Shown here: positions 10,201 to 20,663 of the stretch, piece after piece
Numbering within the stretch: the first letter of the stretch is position 1
Layout: every line of letters starts with the position of its first letter
Assembly: GCF_000471905.2 (NCBI RefSeq)
Contig: NW_006498233.1
Location: forward strand, 3,066,335-3,130,334
Source: Amborella trichopoda
Lineage: Eukaryota > Streptophyta > Magnoliopsida > Amborellales > Amborellaceae
DNA length: 64,000 bases
Direction: 5' to 3'
Made by a program: the position numbers and the translations under genes
The notes under the pieces: generated by a model
The model's input: only the letters and a program-made list of their open reading frames with translations
Databases searched by the model: none
What the model was told of the DNA's origin: nothing

Positions 10201-13200
10201 TTTCCAAACATAAAACTAAAAATAGAAAACATATATACAAGAAACAGTTCATTGCATTGTTTTTTAAATAAAAAAAAAAAAAAATCATTTCTTGCAACAA
10301 CAACTAAGATTTGGGGACTTATTATATGTTTTCCAAACATAAAACTAAAAATAGAAAATGGGTATAAAATGGCAGATTGATTGCTGAAATCCCCCTTGAA
10401 ACTCAGTGGATTTTTGTCCTAGAAATGGTGGTTTTTGGAGAGAAGGAGAAAGGGGGGGGGGGGGGGTTGTTGGGGAGGGAAAATCTCTGAAGTAGCTCTC
10501 TCTCCTCGCTCCCTAAAATCCTCTTTTTTAACCTCAAAACCATTCTAGTATGAAAAATTAACTAAATGCTCCTGAACTACTTAACAAGGACAAAAAAACC
10601 ACAAAAAAACACACATTTGGGAGGAAGGGATGGATAGAGGGGGGAAGGGAAAATTGCTGATCTCTCTCTCTTTCTCTCAAATCCTCTTTTTAACCCCAAA
10701 ACCATCCCTAACATGAACAATTACCTAAAGGCACCTAAACTACTTAAGGGCAAAAATAAAACCGCACAAAAACACTTATTTTTGCAAAGAGGAGGTCACA
10801 TAAATTAATTTTTTTTTCTTCTCAGTTCCATCCTTTTACCATAAACTCCTTCAACCGCCTATTTTCCCCCTAGTTCCTACTTCTCTCGTAGCCTAAGCTT
10901 GGTCTTCCATTGCCCCACCTAAAGTCCAAGTATTCAACTTGGTGGCCCTGTCTGGAAAGGCCTTTAGGGTTGACCAACTATGAAAGAGGGGTCTGCCCAT
11001 CCCCAATAGGTGCGTCATGTGTTTTCCTAAAAGAACAAAACAAATTCATCAAAAAATAGGTGCATCATGTGCTGTGAAGATGAAGAGAGCTACGCCCACC
11101 TGTTTTTCCTTTGTCCTGTCGCTCAAGAAATTTTGGGGGACTCTTGTCCAACTCTTCAAGTGCCAATGGGTTACACCCAACTCGGTTCCACTTCTTTTTT
11201 GCTCCCTTCACCCTTTCCCTTGGCCCAAAGATGTTGTTTTCTTATGGAAAACTTTGGTTGCTGCTGCTCTCTAGGCCCTTTCAAACGAGCAATAACAGAA
11301 TTTTCCACGGCGAAAGGTCCTGGCCGGGTGAAATGTTTGACAAGATTAAATCCCTGCTTATTTTCTGGGCGACTAATCACAAATCGTTCAAAAATTTTCC
11401 CCACTCGGCCTTTTTCCAAGACTGGGAATCCTTACTCTATTCAAGAAAAGCTCGCATTCCCATGGTTCCCTTTGGAACCCTCTATCTCTGGGCAGACAAA
11501 ACTGAACTTAGATGGATGCTCTCTGGGTAATCCCGGCCCCCTTAGGGATTGGTGGTCTAATTAGGGATCATGTGGGTCAAATTGTCGTCTCCTTCTCCAA
11601 GCACATCGGCCACTCTGATTCCAATACGGTAGAGGCACTCGCTCTCCTTGAGGGCATAAGTCTTTTTAATCCCCTGTGGAGCCCTTTGTTAGTGCTTGAT
11701 GGGGATTCCAAGAATGTTATTCAATACTTGCTTATATTTTTTATGAGATTTTGCACATTTGCAGGGGTATGCACGTCTCTTGGAGGCATATATGGCAGGA
11801 AGGAAACCACAAAGATGATTGTCTGGTGAAGGAGGCTGCATCATCCGTCTAGACATTTCCTTATTCATCACTCTAGTTTCTCCATGGGACCTTGTTTTGT
11901 ACTTAATTAGACCTCTATATTGGTGACTTTGAACAGGGTTCCCCTTAGAGGGGACCTTTCTTATTCTTGTATAGGGCTCCCTTTCTTTGGGATGCCATTT
12001 TTTTTATAAAGTTCCTGGCTTGTGGGAAGCCTCATTTTTGACCTACTGTATACCCTTTCTTTAATAGTATAGAACTGTTAGTCTCTTCAAAAAACAAAAA
12101 CCACATATTTTTGGGAAAGAAAAGGTTTTTCAATATTTTCTTGACCCTAGCAGGACCTGCTGGTTTGATACAGGACTAATGGACTGGCTGTCCTCCACTT
12201 CATTACTTGGTCACTGGACCATCCTGTCTGAGGGGTTAACTGGACTGTCCTATTGCCTCTTAATTGGATGCTTGCCACTTTTGCTCAAACCGAGTCACCA
12301 ATTCATGGGTTGATGTGAGGATAGGATGGTTCATAAGTTCAATGACACCCATAGCAACTGCATAAGCAAGTCTGAAGAAGTTTGGGTTCCCTTTAAGATT
12401 AGGGTAGATAGTGAGATTACTGGCAAGAGAAAGGAACTCCCAGTGCAATTCTGGTGGTAAATTTGAACCCCAGATTGCCAATCACTCTGGCTTGAAGGCA
12501 TGGTCTATGAGACTGTGAAACACTACCCCCTGTTATTTGTAAGACCTTCAGAATTGGAAAATCATTATTCATTTGGGGGTCGAGTGAGGAAGTGTCAGGC
12601 ATCTTTTCTTGTACATGGTGGAGAATCTGGAGATAGATCACACCAAAGAGGGCCTGGATTCTGATCACAGGAGTTCCACTTCATGTACATATAAAATCCT
12701 CTTTGAGATTGCAAAAGCTTGTGGAAACCTCCTTCAGCATGATTAGTAAACAACAGCAGGAAAGTATGCACACAGTGAGGTTTCAGGTTAAAATCACAGA
12801 ACATAGTTCCATTCCAAAAGAAATTATCATAGTTGCATGGGATTTGGAATATAAAATGTGGGGGTGGAAGGGAGAAAATTGAGATATTGCCAAGGGCAAA
12901 GATAAGGCCTAGGAAGCCTCTCAAACTGCGCCAGAGAGGAAATAGAAGAAAAATCAAGTATATATGTTGGCTGGAAAATGACTGGAGCAGAGGAGAGGGA
13001 AAAACCTGCAGAGGAAGCACCAGAGGTCAAATGCGACAATGGTTTACAGAACTCTTACCTGGGGAGGACGAGCCAACATGGATGATGAGTCAGCCTTGAA
13101 TAGACATGTCAAAGCCAAATTGGAAGTGGCTTAAGAAGGGTCGATACATTGATAAAGAAGCACAAGGAAAGTCAAACTTCAAAATACTTAGAACCCAATG

Positions 13201-16200
13201 CCAATTTTATAGGGATATTAAATCTGCTGAGTTCAAATCAAAATGGAAATTCAAGTTCAAATTCAATGCAGAATTTGAATTCAAATTCGAGGTCAACAGG
13301 AAGGGGCAAATACTGCAGGAACAAGATATGTATGCATTCGATGTGGATCAGGATACCTTTTGATTCCACCGAAATAACAGTGACCCAGACTGGGTATATT
13401 GAAAAAGCCAGTAATTTAATGGCGGAGGAACAAGGAAAGACATGGCTTGCACCTGGCTAACTGAATCAAGGGCCTAATCCTACCGATCAGATCTTGCAGT
13501 CTACCTCTTTCCCTAATCGAATGATAATTGATAATGCCAATGATGATAGCCAAGGATATGGTGCAGAGGACAATTGTCATGATCAAATGAAGCATGCCGA
13601 ACTAGATCTGCTGTGCACTTGTTTCAAGAGTTGATGATGTATTTAATCTTATTGAACTTTTTGGTGCAAGTGGAGTGATTGACATGCAATAGTGAGAGAA
13701 GAAAACACAATATCATTCCCCACCCCGGATCTTCAAATCTGAGTGCAAGGGGCTTGGAGCTTCTCCCACAGCGCATTTGCAAGAGAAGGGGAAGGGTTCC
13801 AATGTATGGGATCAGAGAAGACGAGAGGGCAGGTAGGTTTGCCAAAAGGACTATGGAATGAGGCAGCAATAGGCGTTGAATATCGTGGGTGATGAGATGT
13901 TTTCGATGGGCGTCACACCATGAGAGATAGAGGATCAAATGTGGATATGCAAATGCCTTAAACTGGATTGGTGAAAGTTGAAAGAGCACCTGAAGATGCT
14001 ACAGAGGATTCGAAGTCATCACTGTAATCAACATTGCAAGCACCCCTTCCTGTGGCTCCAATAGATGTATTCTAGAGTGGTGTGGCGTTATCTTATGCAA
14101 ACTGGTTTGTTGGGCTCAGGGAGGTACAAAAATGAATCTAGTTGGTAACATGGTTGTTGCTCTTGCTCACCAAGCAAGGATATAACGTTTCAGATAATTG
14201 AAGGGCTGGAGTTGCAGGTAGACAATGAGGGTTTTACGTCTTCCTCTCAGAGCCTCTCTTGGGATGAAGACAGTGACTATAGCCTGATGGACAAATGCCC
14301 AGCAGATGGAAGATCAGTTGATCCAGAGAAGGAATCCTGATTTTACTTAGGCCTGTGAAAATATGGGAGCGGTGTTGCGTGCTATGTACTTAAAATATGA
14401 TGGTCAAATGGATGATATTTGGATGCCTTCACGGCTAATGCAGCAAAAGTCAAGAAGGAGAAGAATAAGCATAGTTGTAGGGGTAAACAGAGGTACCAAA
14501 GAGAGAGGGAGAGGAATCAGGGAACTGAAAAATCTTACTTGTGATTTATATTATGACACAGGTTACCTGAGGCTCATCAAGAAGGTAGGTGCGTACCAGT
14601 CTGCCAATGCACACAGCCTAATAATAATCTATGAAGATTTTTCATTGAATACAAGACGTCTGGGAGGTTGTTGTGTTAATGTTAAAAAAATAAATAAATA
14701 AGTAAATAAATAAAATTACAAGACGTTTGGGAGGCCCCAAAAAGAAGAGAATAGGAATGAGTTTAGATTCGAATGTGAAGCCCAAGATTTTGGTTTTCAT
14801 CAGGACTGAATTGGAGGAACCTGATCTCAGATCTATTCATTTAGTCTGGATTACAATGTCAGCTAGGTGGCCCATTATTCCAGCACATGGTGTTTGAAGC
14901 GCCTATGGTTGGGTTCAATTGGCTAAATACAGCTGAATGTGGACTGAATTCGCCAGGTGATAGGGAGGATTCTAGCATGAAGAGGATTCCTGTAGTTTTG
15001 AATACTGGTATCAGCAAGTAGGTGTGAGGCCTTTTAGATTCGAGCTTACATGGCTGGAAATTAAGAGGCTACTTCTGAGCTTGTTAAGAAATGGTGGCCC
15101 CTTTCATTGTGGAGGGATTGTTTGGATTCTTTTTTTTTGGGTTACATTGATGGGTTAGAGGAGAGGAGCCTGTATAGATTATACCATGAAGGTTATTGCC
15201 TGAGCTTCCAATGAGGGGTACCAAAGTTCGGAATAAATTTATTGGCATCAAATCAAGGTTGAAATGGTTTGATGAAAGTGATTGGAAACCAAATTTGTCC
15301 ATGTGACAGCCTATTGTATAAGAAGAAGCAATTTGACACCTGAGATTTCTATTTATAGTAAAAGAACATTTTATGGTGTATTCTCAAAAAAAAAAAACAA
15401 ACAAAAAAAGTTTCTTTGTTGTAGATGAATCTGAGAAAAAAATAGTGTTCTATCAAGAGGCATTTAGGGAAGAAGACAGACCACTTCTTGTCTTAGAAGA
15501 TATACCATTCAACATGTCTCAAGAAAGCATCATTTGACTCGAGAGGAATTTGATGAAGAAGAGATGGGGCAGGCAGTATTAGGAAAAAAAAGAGATAAGG
15601 CCCCTTCTCCCAGTGGTTACCTATTGTCTTTTTTCCCAAGCATTTTGGTTAAAGAAGTGGTGCTCCCAATGTTCCAAGAGTTCCATGAGGGAGGATTGGA
15701 TGAGAGTGAAATGAACTTATCCTCTATAGCTCCGATTTATAAATAAAGATCTCACTGAGGATATTATATATCTTAGGCGAATTAGTTTTTTGGGCAGTGT
15801 GTCATACTATTGCAAAAGTATTGGTCACAAGACTTCCTGAGGTGTTGTTTCAGATAATATCGCTTCCTAAAGCAGCTTCTGTCAAATAGAGGCAAATTTT
15901 AAATAGTGAATTAGTGGCCATGTGTGTATCCATTCTAGACATGGAGACATCCCAGGGGTGATGTGTAAGCTTGATTTAGAAAAGACATGATTACTTTGAC
16001 TGAGAAGTCCTAGATAAAAATAGGTTAATGTTGTTTGGGGATGGATGGAGTAGGTGGATAGCAGGTTGTCTTCTCTTCTCACTTCCCTATCATCCTCAAA
16101 GGAACCCCAAAAGGTTGATCTCCACGTTTTAGGGTACTGAGGCAGGTTATTGTCCACCTTCCTTTCTCAATTTTGGCAGTCTTTCAATAAGATGCTAGAA

Positions 16201-19200
16201 GGGCTTTAGGAGTCACAATTGTTGACTAGGTGCAAGGTACTCTATGGCTATCCCATAGTATCATGCTTGCAATATGCAGATGACTCTGTAGTATTCTGTA
16301 ACAAAAGTGAAATGCATGTGAAAAAGTTGCACATTTTCGAGATTATGAAGCTATGTTCAAAAAGTCGGCCGCCTAGGCGGTTGGGAGGCCCAGTGCAAGA
16401 TGGTGGCCCTGGGTGGCTGACTAATCGCTCTGGGCAGCCGCTAACTCCCCTCCCTCCTTTCTTTTACATGGTAGCCGCCTAGGTCACTAAGCGGTTGGGA
16501 CCACCTAGGCGGCCGCCCCCGTCTTTTTGAACATTTAATGAAGGAGCCTCGGGTCTTAGGGTGAATATGGCAAAGGTCATATTGATTGGTATAGGTGTTA
16601 CGCGGGATCTTTAGGGAGTTTTGGTGCTAAATGTATTAGGACCAATACTGAATGACTACCAAACAAATATCTAGGGCTCCCAGTGTCTTGAGCAACCAAA
16701 AAAGGCAATGTGGGGAGGAATCTTGGAAAGGTTTCACTAGAAGTAAGCGGTAGGGAAATCGAAGTTCGTTTCTTTGGGTGGGAGGATTACGCTAATCCAA
16801 TCTAGCTTGCCTAATCTACCAGGTATTCATTTTTCTTTTATTCTTGTTCCATCAGTTGTCGTAAATGAGATAGAAAAGTTGACAAGGAAAATGGTATGGT
16901 TCAGTGGGGAAGATAATATTCTGCATGGTAAGCTGTGATAAAGTCTGTAGGCCTTAGTGTAAAAATGGGGCTTGATGATCAAATTGAAAGAAAAAAAGAA
17001 ATCTTGAATTATTAGCAAAGTGGTGGCAGAGTTTAGGGGCACAAAAAGATTTGCTATGGGACGAAATGAATAGCAGTGTAACTATGGAAACAGAATGGTT
17101 AGTTGTTTATAAAGGAACATTGCAAGAAAGGTTATCAGGGTTGAGAGGTTAACAACTGCAGGGCTAGGTTTTCTCAAGATGTGAGAGTACAAGTGGGAAT
17201 GGGAGACATTAGATCTTGGTTAGACCATTGGTTCAGCCACAATCTCGCAAAGTCCAAGCTCCTGAACTGTTCATTTTGACAGGAAATTGAAGGGCCACTG
17301 ACTGATATAGTTGAAGGTTTAAGGGTTTCAGACTTCTTGGATATCTGGTTTAAGGTGTTTAGTAAGGTAGGGTAAGATTTTCACTCGTACAAGTATGATG
17401 CAAGGCTTATGCCACTCCTTTATCCAATTGAGTTGGGAGATTGGACCGATTTGGGCATCTCAGAGTAATGGGGAACTCTGCACGAAATCTATGTACGAGA
17501 TGCCAATGTAGAGTCCTGAGAAAAGGGCCTTCGTTTTCATAGTTGGGCAATCCCCTGGCACCCAAAGAGACAAGCCTCCCTTTGGCTTGCTGCAAAAAAG
17601 TTTCAATGATTGACAACTAAATGCGATGAGGTGTGTCTATTCCCCATTGCTGCTTCTTGTGTAATAAAGGTGAGTGTACAAATGCACCTCCTTTTTGCAT
17701 TGATTTCACTAGCCAATTTTGGTCGTTCATCTTAAAGCACTTCGGTTTAGTATGTTACGTATGTCAATAAAAAATGCTGCTAATGCAGTCATCTCTGCTG
17801 CTAAAAATGCGAATCTTTTTTTTGAGACTAACTTCGCTGGAAATTCCATGGCAATCTGGCTGGAAAGAAATATTAGGTGCTTTAGCTGTAGAAGTTGTGG
17901 ACTGGCAAGCGTTGAAAAGCATGTTAAAGCCACAATTTAGCATGGGAAAGAGCATGACCTGAATTAGGGGTTTGCCCTTCAACTGAATTCGATGCCCATT
18001 GGACAGAAACAGCCAAGCTACTGTACCTCATCAGTCAGCCTAGCAAGTGGAATGCCCATTGGATGGAAACAACCAAGCTACTGTACCTCATCAGTCAGCC
18101 TAGCAAGTGGAACTCTCCTCTCATGGGTTTGGTCAAGTTGGATTTCAATGGAATTTAAAGGGCATTCCTGGTTTTTCTAGTTTGGTTGGTTTGCTGTGGG
18201 ACCACAATGATATAGTGTAAATGACCTATTCCAGGCCACTACACTCATGTGATGCATGTGAGGTGGAGGCCTGGTTACTTCTTTTTGGCTTTGAAGAATA
18301 AAACGAAGTGGCCTAAGGTAGAAATAGAAGGAGAGTCTAAGAATGCATTTGGATGGGGTTAGTGGTCAAATTACTGTTCCTCGGTTGTTACAACAAATAT
18401 TTGACAAGAAAATCCGGGCCTTCATTATTCATACATATGGGGAATACAATGTTGAGAAATATTTGAAGGGGTATCAAAAACAGACCTTGCTATGACCTTT
18501 TTGTGCGCTTCTTAATGTTGTACTTATGGCATATTTAATATACAGTCATACATAAAGTATACTGTGCATGTGCTCAGTTTTGTAAATGAAAATGGTACAT
18601 AGTTGTACATTAATTTTACTGAATCAGTTGTCACCAAAAAAAAAAAATTGTCTTCTATCATTCCTCTTTCCTTTATTCTCTTATTCTTCGTGCGTGGAAT
18701 GCCTCAGGGCATTCTACACACAATCACACAAAATTCTTTCATGACGTCGTAAGCTCTCTTGCTCTCGAAGTTTATTTTTATTGCGTTTTTCCAAATAGCT
18801 TTCTCTCCTTCATATACTTTATTTGTCTGATTCTTTACCAAATCCCAGTCTCTATCTAAGAAAGCAAAACTGAAAAAGAGAAAACATAATATGAAAATTA
18901 GCATTACCCAAACTGAAACAGAGAAAACATAATATGAAAATTAGCATTACCCAAACTGAAAAAGAGAAAACATAATATGAAATTTAGCATTACCCAAACT
19001 GAAAAAGAGAAAACATAATATGAAAATTAGCATTACCCAAGAAAATATGTTGCATTACCAGCCACCAAACTGGTGAGCAGTTTGGTGCTGCCGAAATTGG
19101 TCTGAGCTCATAAGATGAGGTGTAATTGTTTTTTTCAAAAAATAAAGAAAAATAGTGTTCAAGTTATTTTGTGTTGTGTTTTCTAAATAGCTTGCTGTCC

Positions 19201-20663
19201 TTGTTTATCTCATCATATAATTCCTCTATTTGTCTAGTTCTTTATGAACTCCTAGTCTCTATTTGAAAAAGCGAAACTGAAAAAGTATCTTAGTATATGT
19301 TCTTGCTTCCTCTCATCTTCTGTGAGGAAAACATAATATGAAAATTGAGCTGTTCCCAAGAACACATGTTGCACTATATCTGTTGTTAGGACCAGACCAT
19401 ACCACTGAACTAGTGAGGGGTTTGGTTCTGTCAAAACTGGTTGGAGCTTGTGAGACTAGTTGGACCTTTTTTTCACAAAAATAAAGAAAAATAGCCCAAA
19501 AATACTATGAAATCTATAGAAATAAAAATAAATTTTGCTGGACTTTGTTTGGCTAGTCCAACCAGTTCAGCCGGCTTAAACTAATCAAATTTTGTTTTGA
19601 CCATTTTGTCCAAATCGGGTGTTTGCTTTGGAACAAACTGGCTAGGGTACTAGTTGGGCGCATTACTACTATTCTTTCCATGTTCTAATTTTTGTTATAT
19701 TTTATTTTTTCATGGTTTTTAGTCTCATTTGGTTGGCCAATTCTTTAGGACTCCCATTTTATTGAGAAGATAAATTCCCACAATAGAAGGGACTAAAGAG
19801 CAAACAACAGAAAAAATCTATTTAGGACCAATATACAGAGCAGCTAGGGATGAGTTTCCAGGGTAAAGTGCTGCCCTAGGAATGTTTTCCCCATGTAAAC
19901 ACCCATCTCTAGCTTACCTACCAGCAAAAGAAAAGAAAATGTCAATAAGCAAATATGTGAGTTACATTGATATTATTCTGCACATGCACAGGATGTCTAA
20001 TAGAAGACCATTGGATTATAACTGATATATAATGTTGGATTTCACATTGAAGCACATTTATTATTTCTAGTGCCAATCATTTGGGTCTTTCTTTCCTAAC
20101 GTTCTTAAAAACAATCCTGCTGTCGATATGATGTAATGGGGTTGGTCATATTCCACTGTTGTCCATGTTTATTTGGGGTTTACAGTTACTAAACTTGTTC
20201 AACATTTAACTTCTGCATGTTAATTTTGTAGAGCAAAGAATTGACCAGCTTCCTCACTTTTTTATAAGGAGTTGAAAATGAAATCTAGTGCATAAAGGTC
20301 TGTTTGTGACTTGTTAGCTATCCCCAATGAGTGTTTGATTTATGTAGTTTTATTGTGTGGTTTATAATATTTGGCGCGTCATGTATTTAATGTGTGACAT
20401 ACAGAGTCGACTAAAATTTTTCCAGTTTGCCACATTTTCAAACTCCATGTTCAACCAAGTCCTGTATCCATCGTATTTGTTGAATTTCAAAATGTTTTTG
20501 AGCTCATTAGCCATATTACTTTATACACTATCTGTTTGTTAACCATTTGTTTTGCTTGGAACAGATAAAATTCATAGTGGATGGTCATTGGATGATCGAT
20601 TCCCAAAGAGAATTTATTACAAAGGATAATATACAGAACAATATTCTAAGAGTTGAACCATGA
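7160..20663 (+). CDS. PTST-like: PTST-like protein with C-terminal CBM48 (3' part of gene, four exons)
   Basis: Four exons (7160-7279, 7552-7676, 8681-8732, 20565-20663) join in one frame across canonical GT-AG introns to give the C-terminal ~131 residues, ending at TGA 20661-20663. The first exon encodes a charged helical stretch (ETKSTTEIDNAKRLITEMDA), like the coiled coil that precedes CBM48 in PTST2/PTST3. The next carries VEVAGSFNGW, the hallmark of the AMPK-type glycogen/starch-binding domain; the third carries ILWLYPGIYE, and the last IKFIVDGHWMIDSQREFI and NNILRVEP, the normal CBM48 end. Arabidopsis PTST proteins are plastidial and deliver starch-synthesis enzymes or malto-oligosaccharides to starch granules; that role is inferred here from family. 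Upstream exons with transit peptide are not in the window and should lie left of position 1, so the preceding intron would contain the gypsy palindrome. No stop or frameshift is seen, so the gene may be functional despite its 11.8-kb last intron. It could also be a 5'-truncated copy. Confidence 0.85.
7552..7676 (+). CDS. PTST-like: PTST-like exon (CBM48 start, VEVAGSFNGW)
   Basis: Acceptor ...gttttaacag before 7552, donor ATCAAG|gtgcta after 7676. 125 nt, beginning in phase 0 and ending with two bases of an Arg codon that the next exon completes. It encodes the conserved GSFNGW strand-turn of CBM48. Confidence 0.88.
7677..8680 (+). other. PTST-like intron (1.0 kb)
   Basis: GT at 7677, AG at 8679-8680. 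It contains a GGCCC/GGGCC-rich patch at about 8008-8165 that looks like a small hAT-type MITE; otherwise AT-rich with no coding signal. Confidence 0.75.
8008..8165. mobile_element. Possible hAT-like MITE (GGCCCGGGCC-rich)
   Basis: The left end reads taggggcaatggcccgggcc and the right part ends agccgggccagg, with several GGGCC/GGCCC repeats between. Base composition differs sharply from the AT-rich intron. Complete terminal repeats and a target duplication could not be seen, so the call is tentative. Confidence 0.4.
8681..8732 (+). CDS. PTST-like: PTST-like exon (WLYPGIYE)
   Basis: Acceptor ...tacactgcag before 8681 and donor TATGAG|gtgtta after 8732. 52 nt; the first base completes the split Arg codon, then 17 codons. 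It encodes the conserved tryptophan-rich LWLYPG strand of the carbohydrate-binding domain. Confidence 0.87.
9462..9702 (-). mobile_element. Short retroposon, same family as 2276-2621, minus orientation
   Basis: Begins (plus strand) with a T run, the complement of a poly(A) tail, followed by gaaatgttaacctttgaatt, the complement of the tail seen near 2575-2592. Near-identical flanks cccttacttttgtt (9448-9461) and cccttgcttttgtt (9703-9716) form a 14-bp target duplication with one mismatch. The body shares 'gggcttata' and 'accctaaacaaaatg'-type blocks with the other copy. Confidence 0.72.
10111..10361. repeat. 126-bp tandem duplication
   Basis: The block beginning acaagaaacagttcattgca repeats at 10111 and 10237, differing by only a few bases and by the length of an A run. 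A recent local duplication in the intron; the mirrored reading frames through it are not genes. Confidence 0.9.
10451..10790. repeat. Poly(G) run and diverged ~170-bp direct duplication
   Basis: A run of about 15 G begins near 10453. The following text (ctctttttaacctcaaaacc ... aactacttaa) recurs in diverged form from about 10680 (ctctttttaaccccaaaacc ... aactacttaa). No coding signal. Confidence 0.6.
10880..12096 (+). pseudogene. L1-type LINE relic: zinc-finger (zf-RVT) and RNase H end of ORF2, with 3' tail
   Basis: Plus-strand fragments in shifting frames spell the C-terminal end of plant L1 ORF2: PPKVQVFNLVALSGKAF, then CVMCCEDEESYAHLFFLCPV (the Cys/His zf-RVT module), RNNRIFHGER-like text, then KLNLDGCSLGNPGP followed by GIGGLIRDH and VEALALLEGI (RNase H-like domain). 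Several frameshifts separate them. A 3' untranslated tail runs to an A-rich end near 12096 (ctcttcaaaaaacaaaaacc). Endonuclease and RT are absent, so the copy is 5'-truncated, as is usual for LINEs. A diverged flanking pair (aaaaacacttatttttg at 10769, aaaaaccacatatttttg at 12098) may be the target duplication. Confidence 0.85.
12097..12690. other. Unassigned intronic sequence between the two LINE relics
   Basis: Less AT-rich than the surroundings, with minus-strand open stretches of 70-80 codons that match nothing I know. It may be the 5' region of the next LINE or unrelated intron. Confidence 0.35.
16354..16533. mobile_element. 180-bp GC-rich MITE with TGTTCAAAAAG terminal inverted repeats
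   Basis: Left end TGTTCAAAAAGTCGGCCGCC, right end (reverse complement) TGTTCAAAAAGACGGGGGCG, both followed by a CCTAGGCGG palindrome. It splits the LINE RT: removing 16354-16533 leaves the flanks in frame (...MKL|FNEGASGLRV), so this is an insertion rather than divergence. The element is far more GC-rich than its host. No clear target duplication can be read at the junction. Confidence 0.8.
17992..18111. repeat. 60-bp tandem duplication in LINE 3' region
   Basis: The block starting atgcccattgga recurs exactly 60 bp later with four or so differences. It lies between the zf-RVT and RNase H remnants and is a local duplication after the LINE died. Confidence 0.9.
18760..19470. repeat. Diverged direct duplication of ~300 bp (18760-19140 and 19175-19470)
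   Basis: Shared landmarks occur in the same order: ttccaaatagctttctctcc / tttctaaatagcttgctgtcc, cagtctctat...aaagc(a/g)aaactgaaaaag, catgttgca, and the closing tggtgagcagtttggt / tagtgaggggtttggt. The first copy contains the 43-bp minisatellite; the second has a single unit. Confidence 0.7.
18869..19040. repeat. 43-bp minisatellite, exactly four units
   Basis: actgaaaaagagaaaacata followed by atatgaaaattagcattaccc repeats every 43 bp from 18869 to 19040 with only one or two substitutions per unit. Such homogeneity indicates recent slippage or unequal exchange. Confidence 0.92.
20565..20663 (+). CDS. PTST-like: PTST-like last exon (CBM48 end and stop)
   Basis: Acceptor ...ttggaacag before 20565; 32 codons and TGA at 20661-20663. 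IKFIVDGHWMIDSQREFI and NNILRVEP are typical of CBM48 C-termini. Phase 0, matching the upstream exon despite 11.8 kb of separation. Confidence 0.88.
   Translation: MKFIVDGHWMIDSQREFITKDNIQNNILRVEP

Larger units (their letters stand above)
12690..18215 (+). pseudogene. Long degenerate L1-type LINE relic (gag-like ORF1 remnant, RT, zf-RVT, start of RNase H)
   Basis: Plus-strand motifs appear in the expected L1 order, broken by many stops and shifts. A single CxxC-type knuckle CIRCGSGY lies near 13340; GTKERGRGIRELKNLTCD near 14490-14540 resembles the start of plant L1 ORF2; RPFRFELTWLE near 15030 and KRDKAPSPSGY near 15600 precede the RT. The RT catalytic box CLQYADDSVVFC is intact at 16264-16299 (YADD 16273-16284), followed by GASGLRVNMAKV near 16545, SLGGRITLIQSSLPNLPGI near 16780 and EIEKLTRKMVWFSG near 16880. 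IWLERNIRCF near 17860 marks zf-RVT, and KLDFNG with LKGIPGF near 18140 the beginning of RNase H. The relic spans about 5.5 kb, close to full length, and is clearly dead. A 180-bp MITE interrupts the RT right after the YADD block. Confidence 0.82.
8733..20564 (+). other. Last intron of PTST-like gene, 11.8 kb, full of nested insertions
   Basis: Begins GTGTTA at 8733 and ends TTGGAACAG at 20564. It contains a minus-strand retroposon (9462-9702), a 126-bp tandem duplication, an L1 relic (10.88-12.10 kb), a second L1 relic (12.7-18.2 kb) holding a MITE (16354-16533), a 43-bp minisatellite and a local duplication. Both L1 relics lie in the same sense as the host gene. Intervening stretches (8733-9440, 9720-10080, 19470-20560) are AT-rich and show no gene. 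Confidence 0.8.

Noticed and set aside
11067..11829. Possible reverse-transcriptase-domain host gene
   Set aside because: zf-RVT/RNase H text with multiple frameshifts and a poly(A)-type tail; it is a truncated LINE, not a host gene.
12260..13039. Minus-strand frames of 70-140 codons
   Set aside because: No recognisable domain, and they lie opposite the probable 5' part of a plus-strand LINE relic.
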